A stretch of 36,459 bases of DNA, from contig DYDE01000028.1 in NCBI GenBank assembly GCA_020718065.1, forward strand, positions 1 through 36,459, read 5' to 3'. Positions 1 to 8,953 of the stretch are shown one piece after another (the stretch's first letter is position 1; the number at the start of each line of letters is the position of its first letter). The notes beneath the pieces are model-generated. The model saw only the letters and a list, made by a program, of their open reading frames with translations, was not told the origin of the DNA and made no database searches. The translations under genes and the position numbers were made by a program. The stretch comes from Marinifilum sp. Its GTDB lineage: Bacteria; Bacteroidota; Bacteroidia; Bacteroidales; CG2-30-32-10.

Positions 1-16
1 TGCTTCTGCCCGCCCT

Positions 17-81
17 GCCATATTTCTAAAATTTCTACTAAAGCGAGTAAACTTCTTTAGTGAAATTTTGAAAAATATGGC
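17..81. repeat. Long imperfect inverted repeat (27-base arms)
   Basis: Positions 17-43 and 55-81 are near-perfect reverse complements (one single-base offset and one or two mismatches) around an 11-base loop. Both arms end in GCCATATT/AATATGGC. A transcript would fold into one long hairpin. The flanks (1-16 and 82-120) are GC-rich. It could be a REP-like element, a small non-autonomous mobile remnant, or a terminator for a gene left of the window. Nothing in the window shows which. Confidence 0.6.
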
Positions 82-251
82 ATTCCCTCTGCGGCCCGCT
101 CGCTTGTCGTTCAAGCCAGCGCACAGGTTGAAATAATTATCTTTTGTTGTAATATAATCTTTGTAATATATGAAATGTTGAGTAATTAATATTTTCCATA
201 CATACCCTCTATAATTTGTAACCCAATCTTGTTTCTGGCAGCGGTGGCCGG

Positions 252-299
252 GCTGCATCACCAAGCACCGGTGCCTGTGCGGCTGCCTATTGATGCAGC
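252..299. repeat. Nested GC-rich inverted repeat
   Basis: The outer arms GCTGCATCA (252-260) and TGATGCAGC (291-299) are perfect reverse complements. Between them lies the perfect palindrome GCACCGGTGC (265-274). Nested dyads in unusually GC-rich DNA resemble REP/BIME-type extragenic elements or a decayed insertion-sequence end. No transposase is nearby. Confidence 0.5.
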
Positions 300-503
300 T
301 AGATCTTTTTGTTACTTTTTCCAGCAATGGGAAATGCTTTGCATTCATGAGCTCGTAATAAAAAAAATAAATTTGCGAATAAAAAGTAAATAAACAAAGT
401 AATTCATATTCAACAAATTACGAAACTTGTTATTGGTAACAAATCTTAGAATCGATTACAATATACTATAACATTATAATGTAATATTAGTAATTCTATG
501 AAT

Positions 504-1973
504 TTAACCCCCAATACTTATAGGCATATTCAGTTTAACCCTAACAAGTCTTCCATTTTGTATGCCAGGTATCCATCTGGGCATGATAGAGAAAATTCGT
601 AGTATTTCAGCGTCAACTTCTGGCGATAACCCTTTTAGTAAAGTAATGTTGCTTAAAGTTCCATTGGGTTCTACAATAAAAGAAATAAAAACTTTACCGC
701 TAAGTTTCTTTTCAATAGCAGAAGGTGGAAAGTTGGTGTTGTTTTTGACGAACATCATATATTCTTTATCACCACCTCTATATTTTGGCATCGTATCAAC
801 CACAAATAAAACATTTGTATCGGGATTCGCTATTTTTTCTTTGCCAATGAAATATGACCAAGAATTTGGAACTTCCTTTCCTTTATTAAGCATCCCCTGA
901 GCAATAACATTTTCTGAGTTATCAAATATTTTCCATTCTCCAGTTTCCAAATCATCTGTATAATTACCTTCAGATTCTTTGTGCCCATTAATATAGAAAG
1001 TCCAGTTACCATTTTTTAGATCATTTATATAGGAACCAGTTGCTGTTAGATTCCCAATAGTATCATAAAAGTTCCAGATACTGTCTTTTTTATCGTTTTT
1101 GTATCTGCCATCAATCATAATCTTATGGTAGTATTGTTTCCAAATACCATTCCTTAAACCATTTGAAAATTCTTTTTCTAAAACCAGATCTCCATTTTCA
1201 TTATATTCAGTGGCTTTGCCATTTAATTTCCCATCAGTATAGTTTTCAATAATATTTACTTTTCCATTGGGGTAATATTTTACCCATTTCCCAATTGGGT
1301 AATCTTGTTTTATAGTTCCTTCACATTTTATTTGTTTGTTTTCGTAGTAAGAAACATATTTTTGAATTTTAGACATAGTAACTACCTTGAATTTGTAGTC
1401 CGACATAGCTTCTGTTTGCTTATCATTAATGTAAACATAAAAAGAATCAGGAACATCTTTATTGATATCATAAGAAATTTCGCTAGCAAACCTATCACCA
1501 GAAACAATATAAGGTTCGTTTTGTTTGAAATAAATGGTTGTGATTTCAATTTCTTTCTCTTTAAATGTCTTGTCTTGCTCCCTAACAATAGAAAAGAAAT
1601 ACCTTAGATTAGCCAAATCTGATGTAGTTCGATCTATGTAAACATAAATACGCCCACCTTTGGCAGTTTTATTTAATTTAGCAATTTCATTATTTAATTT
1701 CACAGAATCCCATTTATCTGTATTTGCCTGTAATTTCAAATCATTAACCAATTGAAATAAGGATTTATAAGCAATATTTGTCTTAGGAGGGTTTCCTGTT
1801 TTATTTGTCCAGGATACATCTCCAAATATAGGTTGTATGGTATGACCGTAAATTACATACTTGTCATTATTAGACCAGGCAAGGTTTCTTAAATCCTGAG
1901 AAATCTGTGATTTTCCTAAATAACTAGATGTTATTAAAATAGAAATTAAAATAAATTGTAGTTTTTTTTGCAT
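504..1973 (-). CDS. Exported YwqK/MORN-repeat protein with TonB C-terminal domain
   Basis: 489 aa. An N-terminal hydrophobic signal segment (about 1-22) is followed by a region of unknown fold. From about 205 to 370 there are repeats of the 'G.W..Y..NG' type (YwqK/MORN-like: YYPNGKV, YNENGDL, WTFYINGHKE). Residues about 385-489 match the TonB C-terminal domain: MPKYRGG, FPPSAIEKKLSGKVFISFIV, MPRWIPG and a final MPISI. It probably sits in the periplasm. TonB C-terminal domains contact outer-membrane receptors, but there is no typical proline-rich linker, so a classical energy-transducing role is uncertain. It starts 19 bases after pgi on the same strand and is likely the last gene of the PBP1A-pgi unit. 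Confidence 0.8.
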   Translation of the reverse strand: MQKKLQFILISILITSSYLGKSQISQDLRNLAWSNNDKYVIYGHTIQPIFGDVSWTNKTGNPPKTNIAYKSLFQLVNDLKLQANTDKWDSVKLNNEIAKLNKTAKGGRIYVYIDRTTSDLANLRYFFSIVREQDKTFKEKEIEITTIYFKQNEPYIVSGDRFASEISYDINKDVPDSFYVYINDKQTEAMSDYKFKVVTMSKIQKYVSYYENKQIKCEGTIKQDYPIGKWVKYYPNGKVNIIENYTDGKLNGKATEYNENGDLVLEKEFSNGLRNGIWKQYYHKIMIDGRYKNDKKDSIWNFYDTIGNLTATGSYINDLKNGNWTFYINGHKESEGNYTDDLETGEWKIFDNSENVIAQGMLNKGKEVPNSWSYFIGKEKIANPDTNVLFVVDTMPKYRGGDKEYMMFVKNNTNFPPSAIEKKLSGKVFISFIVEPNGTLSNITLLKGLSPEVDAEILRIFSIMPRWIPGIQNGRLVRVKLNMPISIGG

Positions 1974-1992
1974 ATTGGTAAGTTTTAGAATA

Positions 1993-3342
1993 TTAAAAAC
2001 GTTTCATTATAATTTCAGTATCTTTTTCAAATCCGGGTTTTCCGAGCAATGCAAACATGTTTTTTTTGTATGCTTCCACACCGGGTTGGTCAAATGGATT
2101 TACTCCCAATATATAACCACTAATAGCGCAAGCCATCTCAAAAAAGTAAATTAGCTGACCTATATTTTCTTCATTCAATGCATCAATTTGTAAAAGAATA
2201 TTTGGCACATCACCATCAACGTGAGCAATCATAGTACCCAATTCAGCCATTTTATTAACTTCACTGATTTTTTTTCCGGATATAAAGTTTAAACCATCTG
2301 CATTTTCATTATCGAATGGAATTCTAAGTTCTTTTTTTGATGTGCCAACAGAAATAACTGTTTCAAATATATTTCTTTGTCCTTCCTGAATATATTGTCC
2401 CATAGAATGAAGGTCGGCAGTAAAATCTACCCCTGCAGGAAAAATTCCCTTACCTTCTTTCCCTTCACTTTCGCCATATAGTTGTTTCCACCATTCAATA
2501 ATATAATGGAGATTAGGAGAAAAACTGGCAAGTATTTCAAGAGATTTTCCTTTTTTTAAAAGCGCATTTCTAACGGCAGCATAAATTGCAGAAGGATTTT
2601 CTTTAAAAGGAATGACAGGAGAAGTTTGGGCTTGCATTTTTTTTGCACCTTCAATAAGTTTAGAAATGTCAAATCCTGCAACTGCAATGGGTAATAAGCC
2701 AACCGGAGTTAAAACCGAATACCTTCCTCCAACATCATCAGGAATAGTATAAGTTGAATAACCTTCTTTATCTGCGAGTTGTTTCAAAGCACCTTTTGCT
2801 TTATCTGTTATAGCAATTATTCTTTTTTTTGCTCCTAATTTCCCATACTTTTTTTCGATGTGTTGCTTTAAAATTCTAAAAGCAATAGCCGGTTCGGTTG
2901 TTGTCCCTGATTTTGAAACAACAGCAATAGCATAATCTTTTTTATCAAGCAATTCAAGCAATTCAGCAAAGTAATCTTCATTGATGTTATTTCCTGCATA
3001 AATAATATAAGGTGCTTTTCTTTCAGAAGCAGAAATAATAGAAGAAAAATTGTTACTTAAAGCATCTATAACGGCTCTGGCTCCAAGATAGGAGCCTCCA
3101 ATACCAATAACCACAAAAACTTCAGCTATTTTCTTAATCTTTTCAGCATCGTTTTCAATTCTTTTTATTGTAGCATTATCAATTTCTGAAGGCAAATTTA
3201 CCCAACCAAGAAAATCATTTCCTTTACCTGTTTTATTATATAATGATTCAATATGTTTTTTTATTTCAGGTTCATAAACATTTATTTCATTTTCTGATAC
3301 AGAATTTGAAACCCTGTTAATATTGATTGATAATAGTTGCAT
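1993..3342 (-). CDS. pgi: Glucose-6-phosphate isomerase
   Basis: 449 aa, the length of the short Bacillus-type enzyme rather than the roughly 550-residue enterobacterial form. It interconverts glucose 6-phosphate and fructose 6-phosphate in the cytoplasm. Family landmarks in order: GIGGSYLGARAV (phosphate-binding loop), SKSGTTTEPAIAFR, DVGGRYSVLTPVGLLP, QYIQEGQRN (contains the catalytic glutamate) and, near the C-terminus, NPFDQPGVEAYK with the conserved lysine. The ATG start is 23 bases downstream of the PBP1A stop, so co-transcription is likely. Fructose 6-phosphate feeds amino-sugar synthesis, which may explain pairing with a peptidoglycan synthase, but that is inference. Confidence 0.97.
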   Translation of the reverse strand: MQLLSININRVSNSVSENEINVYEPEIKKHIESLYNKTGKGNDFLGWVNLPSEIDNATIKRIENDAEKIKKIAEVFVVIGIGGSYLGARAVIDALSNNFSSIISASERKAPYIIYAGNNINEDYFAELLELLDKKDYAIAVVSKSGTTTEPAIAFRILKQHIEKKYGKLGAKKRIIAITDKAKGALKQLADKEGYSTYTIPDDVGGRYSVLTPVGLLPIAVAGFDISKLIEGAKKMQAQTSPVIPFKENPSAIYAAVRNALLKKGKSLEILASFSPNLHYIIEWWKQLYGESEGKEGKGIFPAGVDFTADLHSMGQYIQEGQRNIFETVISVGTSKKELRIPFDNENADGLNFISGKKISEVNKMAELGTMIAHVDGDVPNILLQIDALNEENIGQLIYFFEMACAISGYILGVNPFDQPGVEAYKKNMFALLGKPGFEKDTEIIMKRF

Positions 3343-3365
3343 ATTTTCTATAAATAAATTATGAA

Positions 3366-5666
3366 TTATTTGATATTATATCCATCATTATTAAAAATAT
3401 CATCTGGTTTTGTACTAGAATCGTAATTATCGCAATTGTAATCGGGTGGTAATCCTTTTCTTGGACGATCAAAATCAGCATTCTGAGGGTAGCCAAGAGA
3501 TTTGTCAGCATAAACTTTTATCATATATAATGCCCAAATTGGCAATGACATATTAGCACCCTGTCCTAATAAAGTAGAACGGAAGTGGATACTTCTGTCT
3601 TCGCCACCAACCCATACACCAGAAACCAGGTTTGGTGTAATACCCATAAACCATCCATCGGAATTGTTTTGAGTAGTACCGGTTTTACCAGCAATAGGAT
3701 TCATGAGTTTATAAGTAGCTCTTAATCTGTTACCTGTTCCGCTTTCAACAACACCACGCATTAAATTAATCATCAAATAAGCGGTAGCTTCGCTAATGGC
3801 TTCATTAGTTTTAGGTTTAAATGTTTCCAGAACATTACCATTTTTATCTTCAATCCTGGTAACAAAAATCGGTTCAATGTACAAACCTTTATTAGCAAAA
3901 GTGTTCATTGCACCTACCATCTCATAGAGACTGATTTCTGGTGTGCCAAGACAAAGTGAATAAACAGGTTCAATATTACTGGTAATTCCCATTTTTTTTG
4001 CAATCTTTATAACAGCTTGTGGCGAATATCTTTTCATTAGAAAAGCAGAAATCTGGTTAACAGAATTTGCCAATGCCCAACTAAGTGTAACCATTTCCCC
4101 TTCTCTTGCATCGGATGAATTTTTTGGTTCCCATTTTGTACCATCTGGCATATCAAAAGAAACTGGAATATTTGGAACCTGAGTACAAGGCGAGAACTCT
4201 CCTTCCTGCATTGCCAAAGTATATAGGAATGGTTTAAATGTAGAACCAACCTGTCTTTTGCTGAGCATAACGTGGTCATATTTAAAATATTTGTAATTAA
4301 GACCTCCAACATAAGCTTTTACATAGCCAGTTTGAGTTTCCATTGACATAAAACCAGTTCTGAGGAAAAATTTATAATAAAGCAAAGAATCCATTGGAGT
4401 CATTATCGTATCTTTATCACCTTTGTATGTAAAAACTGTCATTTTTACAGGGGTGTTAAAATCCTTTTTTATTTGTTCTTCATTATAGCCAAGTTGTATA
4501 AGCATGGCATAACGGTCTGAACGTTTCATCGAAGAAGTCATTATTTTATCAATTTCTTTTTTCGATATACTCCAGTCGAAAGGTGCGTTTTTAATTCCTT
4601 TCCAATGTTTGTAAAACTCTGGTTGTAATTCCTGTCCTAAATACTCATTAACAGCTTCTTCAGCATATTTTTGCATTTTAGAATTAATGGTTGTGTATAT
4701 TCTTAATCCATCTTTATAAATATTATATGAAGTTCCATCTGGTTTAGTGTTTTTTTCGCACCATTCATTAAGATACAAACGCAAGTATTCTCTAAAATGA
4801 GTTGCTATGCCCGTGTTTTGATCCTGAATATGAAATTCTGTCATATTAATAGGAATTTCTTTCAATTTTTTATATTGTTCCTCTGAAATAAAGCCATATT
4901 TAAACATTTGAGATAAAACAACCTCACGTCTTTTCATAGCTTTATCAGGATTACGAACAGGGCTGTAAAATGTAGGTGCTTTTAACATACCAATTAACAT
5001 GGCAGACTCTTCTATATTAAGGTTACCGGGAGATTTATTATAGAATGTTTTTGCCGCAGATTTAATACCGAAAGCTTGACTGCCAAAATCAACGGTGTTT
5101 AAATACATAGCTAAAATCTCTTCTTTGGTATAATTGTGTTCAAGCTTAATTGCAGTAATCCATTCTTTAACTTTTATAAAAACCATTTTAAAAACAGAAG
5201 GATTTGGCTCTCTTGGGAAAAGGTTTTTTGCTAATTGTTGTGTAATTGTGCTACCTCCACCTGCATTTCGATTTCCACCTAATAAATTTTTCATTAATAC
5301 CCTAAAAATACTTCGAACATCAATACCTGAATGGTCGAAAAAACGTTCATCTTCAGTTGCAATAAGCGCATTTACCAAATTTGGAGACAAATCAGAAAAA
5401 TGAATATTTGAACGGTTTTCATAATAATATTTCCCTAATAAAACCTGATCTGCCGAATAAACTTCAGAAGCAAGATTTGTTTTTGGATTTTCTAGTTCTT
5501 CAAAAGTTGGCATAAAGAATGTGGAAGTGGGCGAAGAACCAAATATTCCGGAAGAAACAATAATAAAAAAACTTAATAATACAGCGCAAACAACAGCATA
5601 GGTAATCCAAAACCTTTTTATATATTTATGGTATTTGTTTCTGATTTCTAAATATTTCTCGTTCAT
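3366..5666 (-). CDS. Penicillin-binding protein 1A (bifunctional transglycosylase/transpeptidase)
   Basis: 766 aa from the ATG at 5666; the frame opens six codons earlier at a TTG (5684), which I consider less likely. A short cytoplasmic tail and one transmembrane helix (about 18-40) anchor it in the inner membrane. The GT51 glycosyltransferase domain has ATEDERFFDH with the catalytic Glu, then GGGSTITQQLAKNLF. The transpeptidase domain has the serine motif STFK (S475, K478), the SVN triad in ALANSVNQ, and KTGT. All catalytic motifs are intact, so it should polymerise and cross-link peptidoglycan. It leads the PBP1A-pgi-MORN/TonB unit and has a -7 promoter motif about 40 bases upstream. Confidence 0.96.
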   Translation of the reverse strand: MNEKYLEIRNKYHKYIKRFWITYAVVCAVLLSFFIIVSSGIFGSSPTSTFFMPTFEELENPKTNLASEVYSADQVLLGKYYYENRSNIHFSDLSPNLVNALIATEDERFFDHSGIDVRSIFRVLMKNLLGGNRNAGGGSTITQQLAKNLFPREPNPSVFKMVFIKVKEWITAIKLEHNYTKEEILAMYLNTVDFGSQAFGIKSAAKTFYNKSPGNLNIEESAMLIGMLKAPTFYSPVRNPDKAMKRREVVLSQMFKYGFISEEQYKKLKEIPINMTEFHIQDQNTGIATHFREYLRLYLNEWCEKNTKPDGTSYNIYKDGLRIYTTINSKMQKYAEEAVNEYLGQELQPEFYKHWKGIKNAPFDWSISKKEIDKIMTSSMKRSDRYAMLIQLGYNEEQIKKDFNTPVKMTVFTYKGDKDTIMTPMDSLLYYKFFLRTGFMSMETQTGYVKAYVGGLNYKYFKYDHVMLSKRQVGSTFKPFLYTLAMQEGEFSPCTQVPNIPVSFDMPDGTKWEPKNSSDAREGEMVTLSWALANSVNQISAFLMKRYSPQAVIKIAKKMGITSNIEPVYSLCLGTPEISLYEMVGAMNTFANKGLYIEPIFVTRIEDKNGNVLETFKPKTNEAISEATAYLMINLMRGVVESGTGNRLRATYKLMNPIAGKTGTTQNNSDGWFMGITPNLVSGVWVGGEDRSIHFRSTLLGQGANMSLPIWALYMIKVYADKSLGYPQNADFDRPRKGLPPDYNCDNYDSSTKPDDIFNNDGYNIK

Positions 5667-5705
5667 AATTCTTTTTCTATTCAATTTTGATTAATAAAAG
5701 CTTGA

Positions 5706-5713
5706 CAAAGATA
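5706..5713 (-). promoter_or_regulatory. Putative -7 promoter element (TATCTTTG) for the PBP1A unit
   Basis: The minus strand reads TATCTTTG, an exact match to the Bacteroidota -7 element TAnnTTTG, 40 bases before the chosen ATG. No TTG is seen at the usual distance upstream, so the -33 half is unsupported. Confidence 0.42.
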
Positions 5714-5797
5714 GTTAAAGAATAGATATAACTATTTTGATTTTTCAAAAATGTATATTACAATTTGGTTAAGAATAATTTATCAAAGTATAATAAA

Positions 5798-7630
5798 TTA
5801 TAAATATGAACTTTGTTTATTAATTGTAAAATAAAAAGTTACTCCTTTGTTTATTTGGCTTTCAACCCATACTTTTCCGTTATGAAGCTCAACAATTCTT
5901 TTAACCAGTGCTAACCCAATACCTGTTCCTTCTGAATGCTGATCTAATTTTTCAAATAACCCAAAAATCTTTTGATGAAACTTTTCTTCAATACCAACAC
6001 CATTATCTTTTACAAAAAAAACAGTTTCATTATTTATGATTTTACTTCCAATACATACCAAAGGATTTTCTTGATAATTCATAAATTTAACTGCATTTTC
6101 AATAAGGTTTTGTAAAACTTCCATTATTCTTTGTTTGTCTGCTAAAACAATAGGCATATTTTCCTGAATGATGATTTTTATTTTATTTTCTTTTAAAATA
6201 CCTTGAAGTAATTCAACAACTTCATGAGCAAGTTCACTCATATTAAAAGAAGTTGAAGGATTTGTCATTCTGCCAACCTTAGATAATTCTAATAGATCTT
6301 TAAGTAATTCCTGCATTTTATTTGTTGCATTTACAATTCTATTCAAGTCAACTTCCAAATCATCATATTCCTGAGATTTTATTTTTTCTAGAATAAGACC
6401 AGCAAAACCATTGATTGTTATCAGTGGGCTTTTTAGATCATGAGAAACTGTATAGGTAAACCTTTCCATTTCTGTATTTTTAGCTGCAAGGTCTTCAATT
6501 TGTTTTTTTACGATTTTTTCTGCTTTTTCTCTTTCAGATATCTCTGCTTGTAAAGTATCATTAATGGTTTCTAATTCATTAGTTCGTTCTTTTACTTTGA
6601 TTTCAAGACTATCGTTGATTATTTTAAGCTCTTCATCCACTTTAAGTCTATCAATAATTTCTTTTTCAAGATTCTTTTTTTGAACATAAAACTGTTTTAT
6701 AAGTCTTGCTATTTCACCAAATTCATTTTTTTTATTAATGTAAATATCTAAAACATTCACATTTTCTGTACTTAAACTAGTTGTGATACTAACAAGCGGC
6801 ATACTAATCCACTTTCTTACAGCTATAAAAAAGAAAAGAATTGTTATTATTGAAAAAATAGCAATGAATAAGGATAGGTATCTTGAGAAATAATATTCTT
6901 CAAACAATTGATTTTTTATTTTAAATTCTATTTTTGCAATAGATTCTTCCTTCCAGTTTTTTATGGTTTTATGCAAAAAAATATTTTGATTATCAATACC
7001 TTCTGAATAAACTTTTGATGAGTCAGTTTCTGTATTTTCGTTTATTTTAATATTAAAACCTGTAACATTTTCTATTTCATTAATAAATTTCTTATTCCAT
7101 AATTTCCCTATCAATAAATATCCGTAAGCTTTGCCTTTGTGCTCACTATCATCTATTTTGACAATTTTGGAGCCAAAAAGTTCAATATATCCAGACTCGC
7201 ACTCCATAAAAAAATGACAGAAAGGACTTTTGCTAAATAAACTATTTAGCATTTCTAAAGAAACGCTAATTCGTGTCTCAGGTTTGTCATAAACCTCATA
7301 TAAATTTGTGAAAGATGAGTTGAATACAACAATGTAATTCAACTCAAAAGTATGAATTATTTCACCAATTGCCGGTTTTGCCCAGTTTGTATCAGGGTTT
7401 AAAGTAAAATCTGCAATTTCGTTCCAACAGGAATTTGTTTTGGCAGCACCGAGATACCTGTCTTTATTAAATTCTAACACATTGTCAATTATCAATTCAT
7501 CACTTTTGATTTTTGAACTGATGTATAACTTTTGTTCTCTTAATTGTATCTGTTGAATTGCAATTATTGACAACAAAAGTATTATTAAAGTGAAAATCTG
7601 AAGTACAATTAGTTTGTTGCGTGTTTTCAT
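5798..7630 (-). CDS. Membrane sensor histidine kinase with CHASE4-like sensor domain
   Basis: 610 aa from the ATG at 7630; the TTG one codon earlier is not preferred. Layout: transmembrane helix 1 (about 5-26); periplasmic domain (about 30-250) resembling CHASE4 (NSCWNEIADF, ELNYIVVFN); transmembrane helix 2 (about 251-272); HAMP-like linker; long coiled coil (about 310-385); HisKA with SHDLKSPL (His397 is the predicted phosphorylation site); and HATPase_c with the N box LIENAVKFM, DNGVGI and GTGIGLALVKRIVELHNG. All catalytic boxes are present. The ligand is unknown. No response regulator is adjacent, so its partner lies elsewhere. It lies upstream of PBP1A on the same strand, but 131 bases and a -7 motif separate them. 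Confidence 0.93.
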   Translation of the reverse strand: MKTRNKLIVLQIFTLIILLLSIIAIQQIQLREQKLYISSKIKSDELIIDNVLEFNKDRYLGAAKTNSCWNEIADFTLNPDTNWAKPAIGEIIHTFELNYIVVFNSSFTNLYEVYDKPETRISVSLEMLNSLFSKSPFCHFFMECESGYIELFGSKIVKIDDSEHKGKAYGYLLIGKLWNKKFINEIENVTGFNIKINENTETDSSKVYSEGIDNQNIFLHKTIKNWKEESIAKIEFKIKNQLFEEYYFSRYLSLFIAIFSIITILFFFIAVRKWISMPLVSITTSLSTENVNVLDIYINKKNEFGEIARLIKQFYVQKKNLEKEIIDRLKVDEELKIINDSLEIKVKERTNELETINDTLQAEISEREKAEKIVKKQIEDLAAKNTEMERFTYTVSHDLKSPLITINGFAGLILEKIKSQEYDDLEVDLNRIVNATNKMQELLKDLLELSKVGRMTNPSTSFNMSELAHEVVELLQGILKENKIKIIIQENMPIVLADKQRIMEVLQNLIENAVKFMNYQENPLVCIGSKIINNETVFFVKDNGVGIEEKFHQKIFGLFEKLDQHSEGTGIGLALVKRIVELHNGKVWVESQINKGVTFYFTINKQSSYL

Positions 7631-7760
7631 CAATTTTCTTAAATAGATTTATTAAAATTAAAAATGATTGACATTAGATAGTATTATGTTTTAAGTTGCA
7701 CATTACATAATAAATGATCTCCTGATTATTGAAACACTTTAATATTTATCTTAATAATAC

Positions 7761-7768
7761 CAAAGATA
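7761..7768 (-). promoter_or_regulatory. Putative -7 promoter element for the CHASE4 kinase
   Basis: TATCTTTG on the minus strand matches TAnnTTTG. It would leave a leader of about 120 bases before the ATG at 7630. No convincing -33 TTG is seen. Confidence 0.35.
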
Positions 7769-7857
7769 TAAAGAATAATTAGATTGTGTTTTTTAATTGA
7801 AAGTGTATTATTTAAATTTTTATTCAATCATTCATTTGAAAAATTATTTATGTTTTT

Positions 7858-7888
7858 TTGCATATCTCAAAATTATTATATAGGTTTG
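7858..7888 (+). promoter_or_regulatory. Bacteroidota-type promoter for bactofilin
   Basis: TTG at 7858-7860 and TAGGTTTG at 7881-7888 are separated by 20 bases, matching the -33/-7 consensus TTG...TAnnTTTG. Transcription would start near 7895, about 24 bases before the bactofilin ATG. This 285-base gap also serves the divergent CHASE4 kinase. Confidence 0.6.
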
Positions 7889-7918
7889 TAATAAAATGAA
7901 CATTTAAATATTAATATT

Positions 7919-8347
7919 ATGGCTAAATACAACGAACAAGAACCAATTCCGGCTTCAGTAAACAGAATAGCACCAGGAACTGTTATTAAAGGAGAAATAA
8001 ATATAAATGGTGATATTAGAGTTGAAGGTACAATAAATGGAATAGTTAAATCTAAAGGCAGACTTATTATTGGTGATACAGGAAATGTTGAAGGCGATAT
8101 TAGCTGTCAGAATGCTGAAATTCAAGGAATAGTAAACGGTAAACTAACTGTTACCGAAATTACTACTTTAAAATCAACCGCTAACTTTATTGGTGATATT
8201 ATAACAAATAAAATTGCAATAGAACCAGGAGCTAAATTTTCCGGAACATGCAATATGAAAGCTGATCCAAAGAAAGAAGATATTAAAGAAATAAAAAATG
8301 TGTCCGAAAAAACCATCACCGAAGGATACAAAAACGCCAATTCATAA
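7919..8347 (+). CDS. Bactofilin (polymer-forming cytoskeletal protein)
   Basis: 142 aa. A short disordered N-terminus precedes a right-handed beta-helix built from hydrophobic/Gly repeats (about residues 15-118: GTVIKGEININGDIRVEGTI, GRLIIGDTGNVEGDIS and so on), typical of bactofilins, which assemble into membrane-associated filaments used in cell shape and scaffolding. The C-terminal tail is charged and probably disordered. The last 50 bases overlap the start of the AtpZ-like gene in another frame, so translational coupling is likely. It has its own good promoter and may lead the transcript that runs into the ATP synthase genes. Confidence 0.93.
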   Translation: MAKYNEQEPIPASVNRIAPGTVIKGEININGDIRVEGTINGIVKSKGRLIIGDTGNVEGDISCQNAEIQGIVNGKLTVTEITTLKSTANFIGDIITNKIAIEPGAKFSGTCNMKADPKKEDIKEIKNVSEKTITEGYKNANS

Positions 8348-8525
8348 TTATGCCACTTATTCTAGTTTGGCATTTCAAATGCTTGCTATTATGTTAATTG
8401 GCGTTTTTGGTGGTCTGAAACTTGATGATTGGATTGGAACAAGACCAATTTTTACTATAATTATAACACTTTTAGCTGTTGTTTTTTCAATTTACTATGC
8501 CATTAAAGATTTTATAAAAAAATGA
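8298..8525 (+). CDS. AtpZ/AtpI-family small membrane protein
   Basis: 75 aa with two transmembrane helices (about 23-43 and 49-68), joined by a short loop with GGLKLDDW; this layout is typical of the AtpZ/AtpI family found before F0 genes. In other bacteria such proteins have been linked to c-ring assembly or Mg2+/Ca2+ supply to the ATP synthase; the role here is inferred from family and position. The only ATG before the first helix is at 8298, so a 50-base overlap with bactofilin is real unless a non-ATG start is used. Its stop overlaps the next gene's ATG (ATGA). Confidence 0.85.
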   Translation: MCPKKPSPKDTKTPIHNYATYSSLAFQMLAIMLIGVFGGLKLDDWIGTRPIFTIIITLLAVVFSIYYAIKDFIKK

Positions 8526-8917
8526 AAATAGAATTTTTCCGATTCGTTAAGAATTTACTAATATATACTTTAGTAATTACACTCATATATTCAATAACTT
8601 CTCATTTTGTAGATTCAAAATACATTAACTACAATACTTTTCTATTGATTTTTTTCTTTCTTGGTATTACTATAATTATTCATTATTTTCTAATTAAAGC
8701 AGTAGATAAAGACTTTAATAAGTTTTTCAGGTATTTCACACTTACTGTCTTAATAAAATTAATGATTTATTTAATAGTTATTGTACTATACATTATATTA
8801 GAATTGCCAGATAGGATTTCTTTTATTGTTAACTTCATGATATTATATATTTTATTTACAATTTATGAAGTTATTTCGCTAAACTCCTACAATAAAAAAA
8901 CAACAAAAAAATTATAA
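8522..8917 (+). CDS. Four-helix membrane protein in the AtpI position
   Basis: 131 aa, very hydrophobic, with four predicted transmembrane segments (about 10-30, 39-58, 70-92 and 98-118). It starts inside the stop of the AtpZ-like gene (4-base ATGA overlap) and is followed by atpB. Sequence alone does not identify it. Position and topology match the AtpI-like proteins encoded ahead of F0 genes, which assist c-ring assembly in some bacteria. The tail is Lys/Asn-rich. Confidence 0.75.
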   Translation: MKIEFFRFVKNLLIYTLVITLIYSITSHFVDSKYINYNTFLLIFFFLGITIIIHYFLIKAVDKDFNKFFRYFTLTVLIKLMIYLIVIVLYIILELPDRISFIVNFMILYILFTIYEVISLNSYNKKTTKKL

Positions 8918-8945
8918 GAAAGTGAAATAAATATAATTTGTTTCA

Positions 8946-8953
8946 TACTTTTG
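8946..8953 (+). promoter_or_regulatory. Putative -7 element for the core ATP synthase operon
   Basis: TACTTTTG matches TAnnTTTG; the TTG-like triplet upstream is GTG at 8922-8924 (21-base spacer), an imperfect -33. It would start transcription near 8960 in the 92-base gap before atpB, separating the F0F1 genes from bactofilin/AtpZ. Confidence 0.42.

Larger units (their letters stand above)
1..503. other. Intergenic region with two inverted-repeat structures
   Basis: No convincing coding frame is visible. Positions 1-120 and 240-300 are clearly richer in G and C than the surrounding DNA and hold the two inverted repeats listed separately. The rest (about 310-503) is AT-rich and contains a 12-base perfect palindrome at 471-482. 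The nearest gene, on the minus strand, ends at 504, so this is its 3' flank. No T-rich tract follows the 471-482 palindrome on either strand, so I do not call it a terminator. Confidence 0.6.

Noticed and set aside
471-482. ACATTATAATGT palindrome after the MORN/TonB gene as a terminator
   Set aside because: It is AT-only in the centre, has a short stem and no T-tract on the minus strand.
5667-5684. TTG start adding six residues to PBP1A
   Set aside because: The ATG at 5666 gives a normal short cytoplasmic tail before the membrane helix; no reason favours the TTG.
8923-8953. Second promoter using TTG at 8938-8940 for atpB
   Set aside because: This TTG is only 5 bases from the -7 motif, far too close to act as a -33 element.
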